From assembly GCF_963082655.1 (NCBI RefSeq), contig NC_081555.1, positions 29,001,266 to 29,065,265 of the forward strand: a DNA stretch of 64,000 nucleotides, given 5' to 3'. A model generated the notes under the pieces. It saw only the letters and a list, made by a program, of their open reading frames with translations. It ran no database searches and was not told where the DNA came from. The stretch comes from Stomoxys calcitrans. Lineage: Eukaryota > Arthropoda > Insecta > Diptera > Muscidae. The position numbers and the translations under genes are program-made. Shown here in pieces: positions 35,645-47,190 of the stretch; positions within the stretch are counted from its first letter, which is position 1, and the number at the start of each line of letters is the position of its first letter.

Positions 35645-37837
35645 GTAGATTATTGCAAAAAAATCGGATTAGTGCAAGTCCCATGTTTTTTCTTCAAAAA
35701 ACAAGCTCAAAATCGTATAATTAATATTGGAAAAATGGTAAAAAAAATCGAGGTGAGTTTGAAATTGCTGTAACATTGTTAGTTTTGCGAATTTCAAAAT
35801 TCTGAGGACACCGTTGGATTCGTCAGGAAAATCCCTTTCTGTAATGGTGCTGGACGAAGCAATACTCATTCCTATTTCCTTGAAAACTTTAGAGTATTGC
35901 TTCAAAATCGCATAATTAATATCCAAAAAATTCAAAAAAACCAACGTGAGTTTGCAATTGCTGTAACTTCCTTAGTTTTGCAAACATCACAATTTTTCAG
36001 ACACCGTTGGATTCGTGGGGAAAATCTCTTTCCGTAGTGGTGCTGGATGAAGGAATAGTGTAAAGTTTTCTATGAAAAACATCGCAAAAATCAAATCTAT
36101 TTAGCGTAAAAATTCAAGGTCATTTTTAAGGTCAATAACGCTGTAACTCCTTCATTTTTTCGAATTTCGATCATTTTCCAGCATTCCGCAGTTCGAAATT
36201 CGAAAACGATTCGAACAATAAACAAAATTACGTGAAATTTCACATTTTATTTTTTTTGCATTTTTTTTAGCAAAGGCTACCCCCTTATGAAATTTTTCAA
36301 TTTTTGATGCGAAAAAATTTTTCGAGTTGAGTATACAGTATTGTAGATTATTGCAAAAAAATCGGATTAGTGCAAGTCCCATGTTTTTCTTCAAAAAACA
36401 AGCTCAAAATCGTATAATTAATATTGGAAAAATGGTAAAAAAAATCGAGGTGAGTTTGAAATTGCTGTAACATTGTTAGTTTTGCGAATTTCAAAATTCT
36501 GAGGACACCGTTGGATTCGTCAGGAAAATCCCTTTCTGTAATGGTGCTGGACGAAGCAATACTAATTCCTATTTCCTTGAAAACTTTAGAGTATTGCTTC
36601 AAAATCGCATAATTAATATCCAAAAAATTCAAAAAAACCAACGTGAGTTTGCAATTGCTGTAACTTCCTTAGTTTTGCAAACATCACAATTTTTCAGACA
36701 CCGTTGGATTCGTGGGGAAAATCTCTTTCCGTAGTGGTGCTGGATGAAGGAATAGTGTAAAGTTTTCTATGAAAAACATCGCAAAAATCAAATCTATTTT
36801 AGCGTAAAAATTCAAGGTCATTTTTAAGGTCAATAACGCTGTAACTCCTTCATTTTTTCGAATTTCGATCATTTTCCAGCATTCCGCAGTTCGAAATTCG
36901 AAAACGATTCGAACAATAAACAAAATTACGTGAAATTTCACATTTTATTTTTTTATGAAATTTTTCAATTTTTGATGCGAAAAAATTTTTCGAGTTGAGT
37001 ATACAGTATTGTAGATTATTGCAAAAAAATCGGATTAGTGCAAGTCCCATGTTTTTTCTTCAAAAAACAAGCTCAAAATCGTATAATTAATATTGGAAAA
37101 ATGGTAAAAAAAATCGAGGTGAGTTTGAAATTGCTGTAACATTGTTAGTTTTGCGAATTTCAAAAATCTGAGGACACCGTTGGATTCGTCAGGAAAATCC
37201 CTTTCTGTAATGGTGCTGGACGAAGCAATACTCATTCCTATTTCCTTGAAAACTTTAGAGTATTGCTTCAAAATCGCATAATTAATATCCAAAAAAATTC
37301 AAAAAAACCAACGTGAGTTTGCAATTGCTGTAACTTCCTTAGTTTTGCAAACATCACAATTTTTCAGACACCGTTGGATTCGTGGGGAAAATCTCTTTCC
37401 GTAGTGGTGCTGGATGAAGGAATAGTGTAAAGTTTTCTATGAAAAACATCGCAAAAATCAAATCTATTTTAGCGTAAAAATTCAAGGTCATTTTTAAGGT
37501 CAATAACGCTGTAACTCCTTCATTTTTTCGAATTTCGATCATTTTCCAGCATTCCGCAGTTCGAAATTCGAAAACGATTCGAACAATAAACAAAATTACG
37601 TGAAATTTCACATTCTATTTTTTTTGCATTTTTTTAGCAAAGGCTACCCCCTTATGAAATTTTTCAATTTTTGATGCGAAAAAATTTTTCGAGTTGAGTA
37701 TACAGTATAGTAGATTATTGCAAAAAAATCGGATTAGTGCAAGTCCCATGTTTTTTCTTCAAAAAACAAGCTCAAAATCGTATAATTAATATTGGAAAAA
37801 TGGTAAAAAAAATCGAGGTGAGTTTGAAATTGCTGTA

Positions 37838-38037
37838 NNNNNNNNNNNNNNNNNNNNNNNNNNNNNNNNNNNNNNNNNNNNNNNNNNNNNNNNNNNNNNN
37901 NNNNNNNNNNNNNNNNNNNNNNNNNNNNNNNNNNNNNNNNNNNNNNNNNNNNNNNNNNNNNNNNNNNNNNNNNNNNNNNNNNNNNNNNNNNNNNNNNNNN
38001 NNNNNNNNNNNNNNNNNNNNNNNNNNNNNNNNNNNNN
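37838..38037. other. Assembly gap (200 N)
   Basis: Exactly 200 N, so a placeholder length. The last 24 bases before the gap (37814-37837, from CGAGGTGAG to TTGCTGTA) are the same as the first 24 after it (38038-38061). Satellite phase therefore re-enters at the same point of subunit A, and the true missing length is unknown. Confidence 0.99.
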
Positions 38038-38041
38038 CGAG

Positions 38042-38234
38042 GTGAGTTTGAAATTGCTGTAACATTGTTAGTTTTGCGAATTTCAAAATTCTGAGGACAC
38101 CGTTGGATTCGTCAGGAAAATCCCTTTCTGTAATGGTGCTGGACGAAGCAATACTCATTCCTATTTCCTTGAAAACTTTAGAGTATTGCTTCAAAATCGC
38201 ATAATTAATATCCAAAAAATTCAAAAAAACCAAC
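38042..38234 (+). repeat. Subunit A of the monomer (193 bp)
   Basis: Starts GTGAGTTTGAAATTGCTG, contains GACACCGTTGGATTCGTCAG and AATGGTGCTGGACGAAG, and ends TCGCATAATTAATATCC plus an A-rich tail. A is clearly similar to B over its first ~140 bp. Its tail also resembles the end of C (TCGTATAATTAATATTGG). Confidence 0.85.
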
Positions 38235-38415
38235 GTGAGTTTGTAATTGCTGTAACTTCCTTAGTTTTGCAAACATCACAATTTTTCAGACACCGTTGGA
38301 TTCGTGGGGAAAATCTCTTTCCGTAGTGGTGCTGGATGAAGGAATAGTGTAAAGTTTTCTATGAAAAACATCGCAAAAATCAAATCTATTTTAGCGTAAA
38401 AATTCAAGGTCATTT
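38235..38415 (+). repeat. Subunit B of the monomer (181 bp)
   Basis: Starts GTGAGTTTG[T/C]AATTGCTG, contains GACACCGTTGGATTCGTGGG and TAGTGGTGCTGGATGAAGG, and ends in TCAAGGTCATTTTTAAGG. Units left of 38038 carry C at the bracketed position; most units right of it carry T. Confidence 0.85.
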
Positions 38416-38739
38416 TTAAGGTCAATAACGCTGTAACTCCTTCATTTTTTCGAATTTCGATCATTTTCCAGCATTCCGCAGTTCGAAATTCGAAAACGAT
38501 TCGAACAATAAACAAAATTACGTGAAATTTCACATTTTATTTTTTTTGCATTTTTTTAGCAAAGGCTACCCCCTTATGAAATTTTTCAATTTTTGATGCG
38601 AAAAAATTTTTCGAGTTGAGTATACAGTATTGTAGATTATTGCAAAAAAATCGGATTAGTGCAAGTCCCATGTTTTTTCTTCAAAAAACAAGCTCAAAAT
38701 CGTATAATTAATATTGGAAAAATGGTAAAAAAAATCGAG
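38416..38739 (+). repeat. Subunit C of the monomer (324 bp)
   Basis: Starts with the same GCTGTAACTCCTT phrase as A and B but then diverges. It holds a cluster of TTCGAA hexamers (about 38450-38506), the T-run TTTTTTTTGCATTTTTTTAG, the CGAAAAAATTTTTCG near-palindrome (38599-38613) and GGATTAGTGCAAGTCCCATG. Most structural variants in the window have breakpoints in C. Confidence 0.85.
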
Positions 38740-41699
38740 GTGAGTTTGAAATTGCTGTAACATTGTTAGTTTTGCGAATTTCAAAATTCTGAGGACACCG
38801 TTGGATTCGTCAGGAAAATCCCTTTCTGTAATGGTGCTGGACGAAGCAATACTCATTCCTATTTCCTTGAAAACTTTAGAGTATTGCTTCAAAATCGCAT
38901 AATTAATATCCAAAAAATTCAAAAAAACCAACGTGAGTTTGTAATTGCTGTAACTTCCTTAGTTTTGCAAACATCACAATTTATCAGACACCGTTGGATT
39001 CGTGGGGAAAATCTCTTTCCGTAGTGGTGCTGGATGAAGGAATAGTGTAAAGTTTTCTATGAAAAACATCGCAAAAATCAAATCTATTTTAGCGTAAAAA
39101 TTCAAGGTCATTTTTAAGGTCAATAACGCTGTAACTCCTTCATTTTTTCGAATTTCGATCATTTTCCAGCATTCCGCAGTTCGAAATTCGAAAACGATTC
39201 GAACAATAAACAAAATTACGTGAAATTTCACATTTTATTTTTTTTGCATTTTTTTATGAAATTTTTCAATTTTTGATGCGAAAAAATTTTTCGAGTTGAG
39301 TATACAGTATTGTAGATTATTGCAAAAAAATCGGATTAGTGCAAGTCCCATGTTATTTCTTCAAAAAACAAGCTCAAAATCGTATAATTAATATTGGAAA
39401 AATGGTAAAAAAAATCGAGTTGAGTTTGAAATTGCTGTAACATTGTTAGTTTTGCGAATTTCAAAATTCTGAGGACACCGTTGGATTCGTCAGGAAAATC
39501 CCTTTCTGTAATGGTGCTGGACGAAGCAATACTCATTCCTATTTCCTTGAAAACTTTAGAGTATTGCTTCAAAATCGCATAATTAATATCCAAAAAATTC
39601 AAAAAAACCAACGTGAGTTTGCAATTGCTGTAACTTCCTTTGTTTTGCAAACATCACAATTTTTCAGACACCGTTGGATTCGTGGGGAAAATCTCTTTCC
39701 GTAGTGGTGCTGGATGAAGGAATAGTGTAAAGTTTTCTATGAAAAACATCGCAAAAATCAAATCTATTTTAGCGTAAAAATTCAAGGTCATTTTTAAGGT
39801 CAATAACGCTGTAACTCCTTCATTTTTTCGAATTTCGATCATTTTCCAGCATTCCGCAGTTCGAAATTCGAAAACGATTCGAACAATAAACAAAATTACG
39901 TGAAATTTCACATTTTATTTTTTTTTGCATTTTTTTAGCAAAGGCTACCCCCTTATGAAATTTTTCAATTTTTGATGCGAAAAAATTTTTCGAGTTGAGT
40001 ATACAGTATTGTAGATTATTGCAAAAAAATCGGATTAGTGCAAGTCCCATGTTTTTTCTTCAAAAAACAAGCTCAAAATCGTATAATTAATATTGGAAAA
40101 ATGGTAAAAAAATCGAGGTGAGTTTGAAATTGCTGTAACATTGTTAGTTTTGCGAATTTCAAAATTCTGAGGACACCGTTGGATTCGTCAGGAAAATCCC
40201 TTTCTGTAATGGTGCTGGACGAAGCAATACTCATTCCTATTTCCTTGAAAACTTTAGAGTATTGCTTCAAAATCGCATAATTAATATCCAAAAAATTCAA
40301 AAAAACCAACGTGAGTTTGTAATTGCTGTAACTTCCTTAGTTTTGCAAACATCACAATTTTTCAGACACCGTTGGATTCGCGGGGAAAATCTCTTTCCGT
40401 AGTGGTGCTGGATGAAGGAATAGTGTAAAGTTTTCTATGAAAAACATCGCAAAAATCAAATCTATTTTAGCGTAAAAATTCAAGGTCATTTTTAAGGTCA
40501 ATAACGCTGTAACTCCTTCATTTTTTCGAATTTCGATCATTTTCCAGCATTCCGCAGTTCGAAATTCGAAAACGATTCGAACAATAAACAAAATTACGTG
40601 AAATTTCACATTTTATTTTTTTTGCATTTTTTTAGCAAAGGCTACCCCCTCATGAAATTTTTCAATTTTTGATGCGAAAAAATTTTTCGAGTTGAGTATA
40701 CAGTATTGTAGATTATTGCAAAAAAATCGGATTAGTGCAAGTCCCATGTTTTTTCTTCAAAAAACAAGCTCAAAATCGTATAATTAATATTGGAAAAATG
40801 GTAAAAAAAATCGAGGTGAGTTTGAAATTGCTGTAACATTGTTAGTTTTGCGAATTTCAAAATTCTGAGGACACCGTTGGATTCGTCAGGAAAATCCCTT
40901 TCTGTAATGGTGCTGGACGAAGCAATACTCATTCCTATTTCCTTGAAAACTTTAGAGTATTGCTTCAAAATCGCATAATTAATATCCAAAAAATTCAAAA
41001 AAACCAACGTGAGTTTGTAATTGCTGTAACTTCCTTAGTTTTGCAAACATCACAAATTTTCAGACACCGTTGGATTCGCGGGGAAAATCTCTTTCCGTAG
41101 TGGTGCTGGATGAAGGAATAGTGTAAAGTTTTCTATGAAAAACATCGCAAAAATCAAATCTATTTTAGCGTAAAAATTCAAGGTCATTTTTAAGGTCAAT
41201 AACGCTGTAACTCCTTCATTTTTTCGAATTTCGATCATTTTCCAGCATTCCGCAGTTCGAAATTCGAAAACGATTCGAACAATAAACAAAATTACGTGAA
41301 ATTTCACATTTTATTTTTTTTGCATTCACTTATGAAATTTTTCAATTTTTGATGCGAAAAAATTTTTCGAGTTGAGTATACAGTATTGTAGATTATTGCA
41401 AAAAAATCGGATTAGTGCAAGTCCCATGTTTTTTCTTCAAAAACAAGCTCAAAATCGTATAATTAATATTGGAAAAATGGTAAAAAAAATCGAGGTGAGT
41501 TTGAAATTGCTGTAACATTGTTAGTTTTGCGAATTTCAAAATTCTGAGGACACCGTTGGATTCGTCAGGAAAATCCCTTTCTGTAATGGTGCTGGACGAA
41601 GCAATACTCATTCCTATTTCCTTGAAAACTTTAGAGTATTGCTTCAAAATCGCATAATTAATATCCAAAAAATTCAAAAAAACCAACGTGAGTTTGTAA

Positions 41700-44600
41700 T
41701 TGCTGTAACTTCCTTAGTTTTGCAAACATCACAATTTTTCAGACACCGTTGGATTCGTGGGGAAAATCTCTTTCCGTAGTGGTGCTGGATGAAGGAATAG
41801 TGTAAAGTTTTCTATGAAAAACATCGCAAAAATCAAATCTATTTTAGCGTAAAAATTCAAGGTCATTTTTAAGGTCAATAACGCTGTAACTCCTTCATTT
41901 TTTCGAATTTCGATCATTTTCCAGCATTCCGCAGTTCGAAATTCGAAAACGATTCGAACAATAAACAAAATTACGTGAAATTTCACATTTTATTTTTTTG
42001 CATTTTTTTAGCAAAGGCTACCCCCTCATGAAATTTTTCAATTTTTGATGCGAAAAAATTTTTCGAGTTGAGTATACAGTATTGTAGATTATTGCAAAAA
42101 AAATCGGATTAGTGCAAGTCCCATGTTTTTTCTTCAAAAAACAAGCTCAAAATCGTATAATTAATATTGGAAAAATGGTAAAAAAAATCGAGGTGAGTTT
42201 GAAATTGCTGTAACATTGTTAGTTTTGCGAAATTCAAAAAATTCAAAAAAACCAACGTGAGTTTGTAATTGCTGTAACTTCCTTAGTTTTGCAAACATCA
42301 CAATTTTTCAGACACCGTTGGATTCGTGGGGAAAATCTCTTTCCGTAGTGGTGCTGGATGAAGGAATAGTGTAAAGTTTTTTATGAAAAACATCGCAAAA
42401 ATCAAATCTATTTTAGCGTAAAAATTCAAGGTCATTTTTAAGGTCAATAACGCTGTAACTCCTTCATTTTTTCGAATTTCGATCATTTTCCAGCATTCCG
42501 CAGTTCGAAATTCGAAAACGATTCGAACAATAAACAAAATTACGTGAAATTTCACATTTTATTTTTTTTGCATTTTTTTAGCAAAGGCTACCCCCTTATG
42601 AAATTTTTCAATTTTTGATGCGAAAAAATTTTTCGAGTTGAGTATACAGTATTGTAGATTATTGCAAAAAAATCGGATTAGTGCAAGTCCCATGTTTTTT
42701 CTTCAAAAAACAAGCTCAAAATCGTATAATTAATATTGGAAAAATGGTAAAAAAAATCGAGGTGAGTTTGAAATTGCTGTAACATTGTTAGTTTTGCGAA
42801 TTTCAAAATTCTGAGGACACCGTTGGATTCGTCAGGAAAATCCCTTTCTGTAATGGTGCTGGACGAAGCAATACTCATTCCTATTTCCTTGAAAACTTTA
42901 GAGTATTGCTTCAAAATCGCATAATTAATATCCAAAAAATTCAAAAAAACCAACGTGAGTTTGTAATTGCTGTAACTTCCTTAGTTTTGCAAACATCACA
43001 ATTTTTCAGACACCGTTGGATTCGCGGGGAAAATCTCTTTCCGTAGTGGTGCTGGATGAAGGAATAGTGTAAAGTTTTCTATGAAAAACATCGCAAAAAT
43101 CAAATCTATTTTAGCGTAAAAATTCAAGGTCATTTTTAAGGTCAATAACGCTGTAACTCCTTCATTTTTTCGAATTTCGATCATTTTCCAGCATTCCGCA
43201 GTTCGAAATTCGAAAACGATTCGAACAATAAACAAAATTACGTGAAATTTCACATTTTATTTTTTTTGCATTTTTTTAGCAAAGGCTACCCCCTCATGAA
43301 ATTTTTCAATTTTTGATGCGAAAAAATTTTTCGAGTTGAGTATACAGTATTGTAGATTATTGCAAAAAAATCGGATTAGTGCAAGTCCCATGTTTTTTCT
43401 TCAAAAAACAAGCTCAAAATCGTATAATTAATATTGGAAAAATGGTAAAAAAAATCGAGGTGAGTTTGAAATTGGTGTAACATTGTTAGTTTTGCGAATT
43501 TCAAAATTCTGAGGACACCGTTGGATTCGTCAGGAAAATCCCTTTCTGTAATGGTGCTGGACGAAGCAATACTCATTCCTATTTCCTTGAAAACTTTAGA
43601 GTATTGCTTCAAAATCGCATAATTAATATCCAAAAAATTCAAAAAAACCAACGTGAGTTTGTAATTGCTGTAACTTCCTTAGTTTTGCAAACATCACAAT
43701 TTTTCAGACACCGTTGGATTCGCGGGGAAAATCTCTTTCCGTAGTGGTGCTGGATGAAGGAATAGTGTAAAGTTTTCTATGAAAAACATCGCAAAAATCA
43801 AATCTATTTTAGCGTAAAAATTCAAGGTCATTTTTAAGGTCAATAACGCTGTAACTCCTTCATTTTTTCGAATTTCGATCATTTTCCAGCATTCCGCAGT
43901 TCGAAATTCGAAAACGATTCGAACAATAAACAAAATTACGTGAAATTTCACATTTTATTTTTTTTGCATTTTTTTAGCAAAGGCTACCCACTTATGAAAT
44001 TTTTCAATTTTTGATGCGAAAAAATTTTTCGAGTTGAGTATACAGTATTGTAGATTATTACAAAAAAATCGGATTAGTGCAAGTCCCATGTTTTTTCTTC
44101 AAAAAACAAGCTCAAAATCGTATAATTAATATTGGAAAAATGGTAAAAAAAATCGAGGTGAGTTTGAAATTGCTGTAACATTGTTAGTTTTGCGAATTTC
44201 AAAATTCTGAGGACACCGTTGGATTCGTCAGGAAAATCCCTTTCTGTAATGGTGCTGGACGAAGCAATACTCATTCCTATTTCCTTGAAAACTTTAGAGT
44301 ATTGCTTCAAAATCGCATAATTAATATCCAAAAAATTCAAAAAAACCAACGTGAGTTTGTAATTGCTGTAACTTCCTTAGTTTTGCAAACATCACAATTT
44401 TTCAGACACCGTTGGATTCGTGGGGAAAATCTCTTTCCGTAGTGGTGCTGGATGAAGGAATAGTGTAAAGTTTTCTATGAAAAACATCGCAAAAATCAAA
44501 TCTATTTTAGCGTAAAAATTCAAGGTCATTTTTAAGGTCAATAACGCTGTAACTCCTTCATTTTTTCGAATTTCGATCATTTTCCAGCATTCCGCAGTTC

Positions 44601-47190
44601 GAAATTCGAAAACGATTCGAACAATAAACAAAATTACGTGAAATTTCACATTTTATTTTTTTTGCATTTTTTTAGCAAAGGCTACCCCCTCATGAAATTT
44701 TTCAATTTTTGATGCGAAAAAATTTTTCGAGTTGAGTATACAGTATTGTAGATTATTGCAAAAAAAATCGGATTAGTGCAAGTCCCATGTTTTTTCTTCA
44801 AAAAACAAGCTCAAAATCGTATAATTAATATTGGAAAAATGGTAAAAAAAATCGAGGTGAGTTTGAAATTGCTGTAACATTGTTAGTTTTGCGAAATTCA
44901 AAAAATTCAAAAAAACCAACGTGAGTTTGTAATTGCTGTAACTTCCTTAGTTTTGCAAACATCACAATTTTTCAGACACCGTTGGATTCGTGGGGAAAAT
45001 CTCTTTCCGTAGTGGTGCTGGATGAAGGAATAGTGTAAAGTTTTTTATGAAAAACATCGCAAAAATCAAATCTATTTTAGCGTAAAAATTCAAGGTCATT
45101 TTTAAGGTCAATAACGCTGTAACTCCTTCATTTTTTCGAATTTCGATCATTTTCCAGCATTCCGCAGTTCGAAATTCGAAAACGATTCGAACAATAAACA
45201 AAATTACGTGAAATTTCACATTTTATTTTTTTTGCATTTTTTTAGCAAAGGCTACCCCCTTATGAAATTTTTCAATTTTTGATGCGAAAAAATTTTTCGA
45301 GTTGAGTATACAGTATTGTAGATTATTGCAAATAAATCGGATTAGTGCAAGTCCCATGTTTTTTCTTCAAAAAACAAGCTCAAAATCGTATAATTAATAT
45401 TGGAAAAATGGTAAAAAAAATCGAGGTGAGTTTGAAATTGCTGTAACATTGTTAGTTTTGCGAATTTCAAAATTCTGAGGACACCGTTGGATTCGTCAGG
45501 AAAATCCCTTTCTGTAATGGTGCTGGACGAAGCAATACTCATTCCTATTTCCTTGAAAACTTTAGAGTATTGCTTCAAAATCGCATAATTAATATCCAAA
45601 AAATTCAAAAAAACCAACGTGAGTTTGTAATTGCTGTAACTTCCTTAGTTTTGCAAACATCACAATTTTTCAGACACCGTTGGATTCGTGGGGAAAATCT
45701 CTTTCCGTAGTGGTGCTGGATGAAGGAATAGTGTAAAGTTTTCTATGAAAAACATCGCAAAAATCAAATCTATTTTAGCGTAAAAATTCAAGGTCATTTT
45801 TAAGGTCAATAACGCTGTAACTCCTTCATTTTTTCGAATTTCGATCATTTTCCAGCATTCCGCAGTTCGAAATTCGAAAACGATTCGAACAATAAACAAA
45901 ATTACGTGAAATTTCACATTTTATTTTTTTTGCATTTTTTTAGCAAAGGCTACCCCCTCATGAAATTTTTCAATTTTTGATGCGAAAAAATTTTTCGAGT
46001 TGAGTATACAGTATTGTAGATTATTGCAAAAAAAATCGGATTAGTGCAAGTCCCATGTTTTTTCTTCAAAAAACAAGCTCAAAATCGTATAATTAATATT
46101 GGAAAAATGGTAAAAAAAATCGAGGTGAGTTTGAAATTGCTGTAACATTGTTAGTTTTGCGAAATTCAAAAAATTCAAAAAAACCAACGTGAGTTTGTAA
46201 TTGCTGTAACTTCCTTAGTTTTGCAAACATCACAATTTTTCAGACACCGTTGGATTCGTGGGGAAAATCTCTTTCCGTAGTGGTGCTGGATGAAGAAATA
46301 GTGTAAAGTTTTTTATGAAAAACATCGCAAAAATCAAATCTATTTTAGCGTAAAAATTCAAGGTCATTTTTAAGGTCAATAACGCTGTAACTCCTTCATT
46401 TTTTCGAATTTCGATCATTTTCCAGCATTCCGCAGTTCGAAATTCGAAAACGATTCGAACAATAAACAAAATTACGTGAAATTTCACATTTTATTTTTTT
46501 TGCATTTTTTTAGCAAAGGCTACCCCCTTATGAAATTTTTCAATTTTTGATGCGAAAAAATTTTTCGAGTTGAGTATACAGTATTGTAGATTATTGCAAA
46601 TAAATCGGATTAGTGCAAGTCCCATGTTTTTTCTTCAAAAAACAAGCTCAAAATCGTATAATTAATATTGGAAAAATGGTAAAAAAAATCGAGGTGAGTT
46701 TGAAATTGCTGTAACATTGTTAGTTTTGCGAATTTCAAAATTCTGAGGACACCGTTGGATTCGTCAGGAAAATCCCTTTCTGTAATGGTGCTGGACGAAG
46801 CAATACTCATTCCTATTTCCTTGAAAACTTTAGAGTATTGCTTCAAAATCGCATAATTAATATCCAAAAAATTCAAAAAAACCAACGTGAGTTTGTAATT
46901 GCTGTAACTTCCTTAGTTTTGCAAACATCACAATTTTTCAGACACCGTTGGATTCGTGGGGAAAATCTCTTTCCGTAGTGGTGCTGGATGAAGGAATAGT
47001 GTAAAGTTTTCTATGAAAAACATCGCAAAAATCAAATCTATTTTAGCGTAAAAATTCAAGGTCATTTTTAAGGTCAATAACGCTGTAACTCCTTCATTTT
47101 TTCGAATTTCGATCATTTTCCAGCATTCCGCAGTTCGAAATTCGAAAACGATTCGAACAATAAACAAAATTACGTGAAATTTCACATTTT
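41700..47190 (+). repeat. Higher-order block with 570-bp deleted units (1268/2664-bp periods)
   Basis: A 128-bp deletion within subunit A fuses GCGAA to ATTCAAAAAATTC at 42227, 44891 and 46159 (spacings 2664 and 1268 bp). The following B of each such unit carries GTTTTTTATGAAAAAC (C-to-T). The 1268-bp period is 570 + 698; 2664 is 570 + 3 x 698. Confidence 0.9.

Larger units (their letters stand above)
38042..38739 (+). repeat. Representative 698-bp satellite monomer
   Basis: One full unit counted from GTGAGTTTGAAATTGCTG to the next occurrence at 38740. It divides by the recurring GCTGTAAC phrase (38056, 38249, 38430, then 38754) into intervals of 193, 181 and 324 bp. The register is arbitrary. 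Confidence 0.9.
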
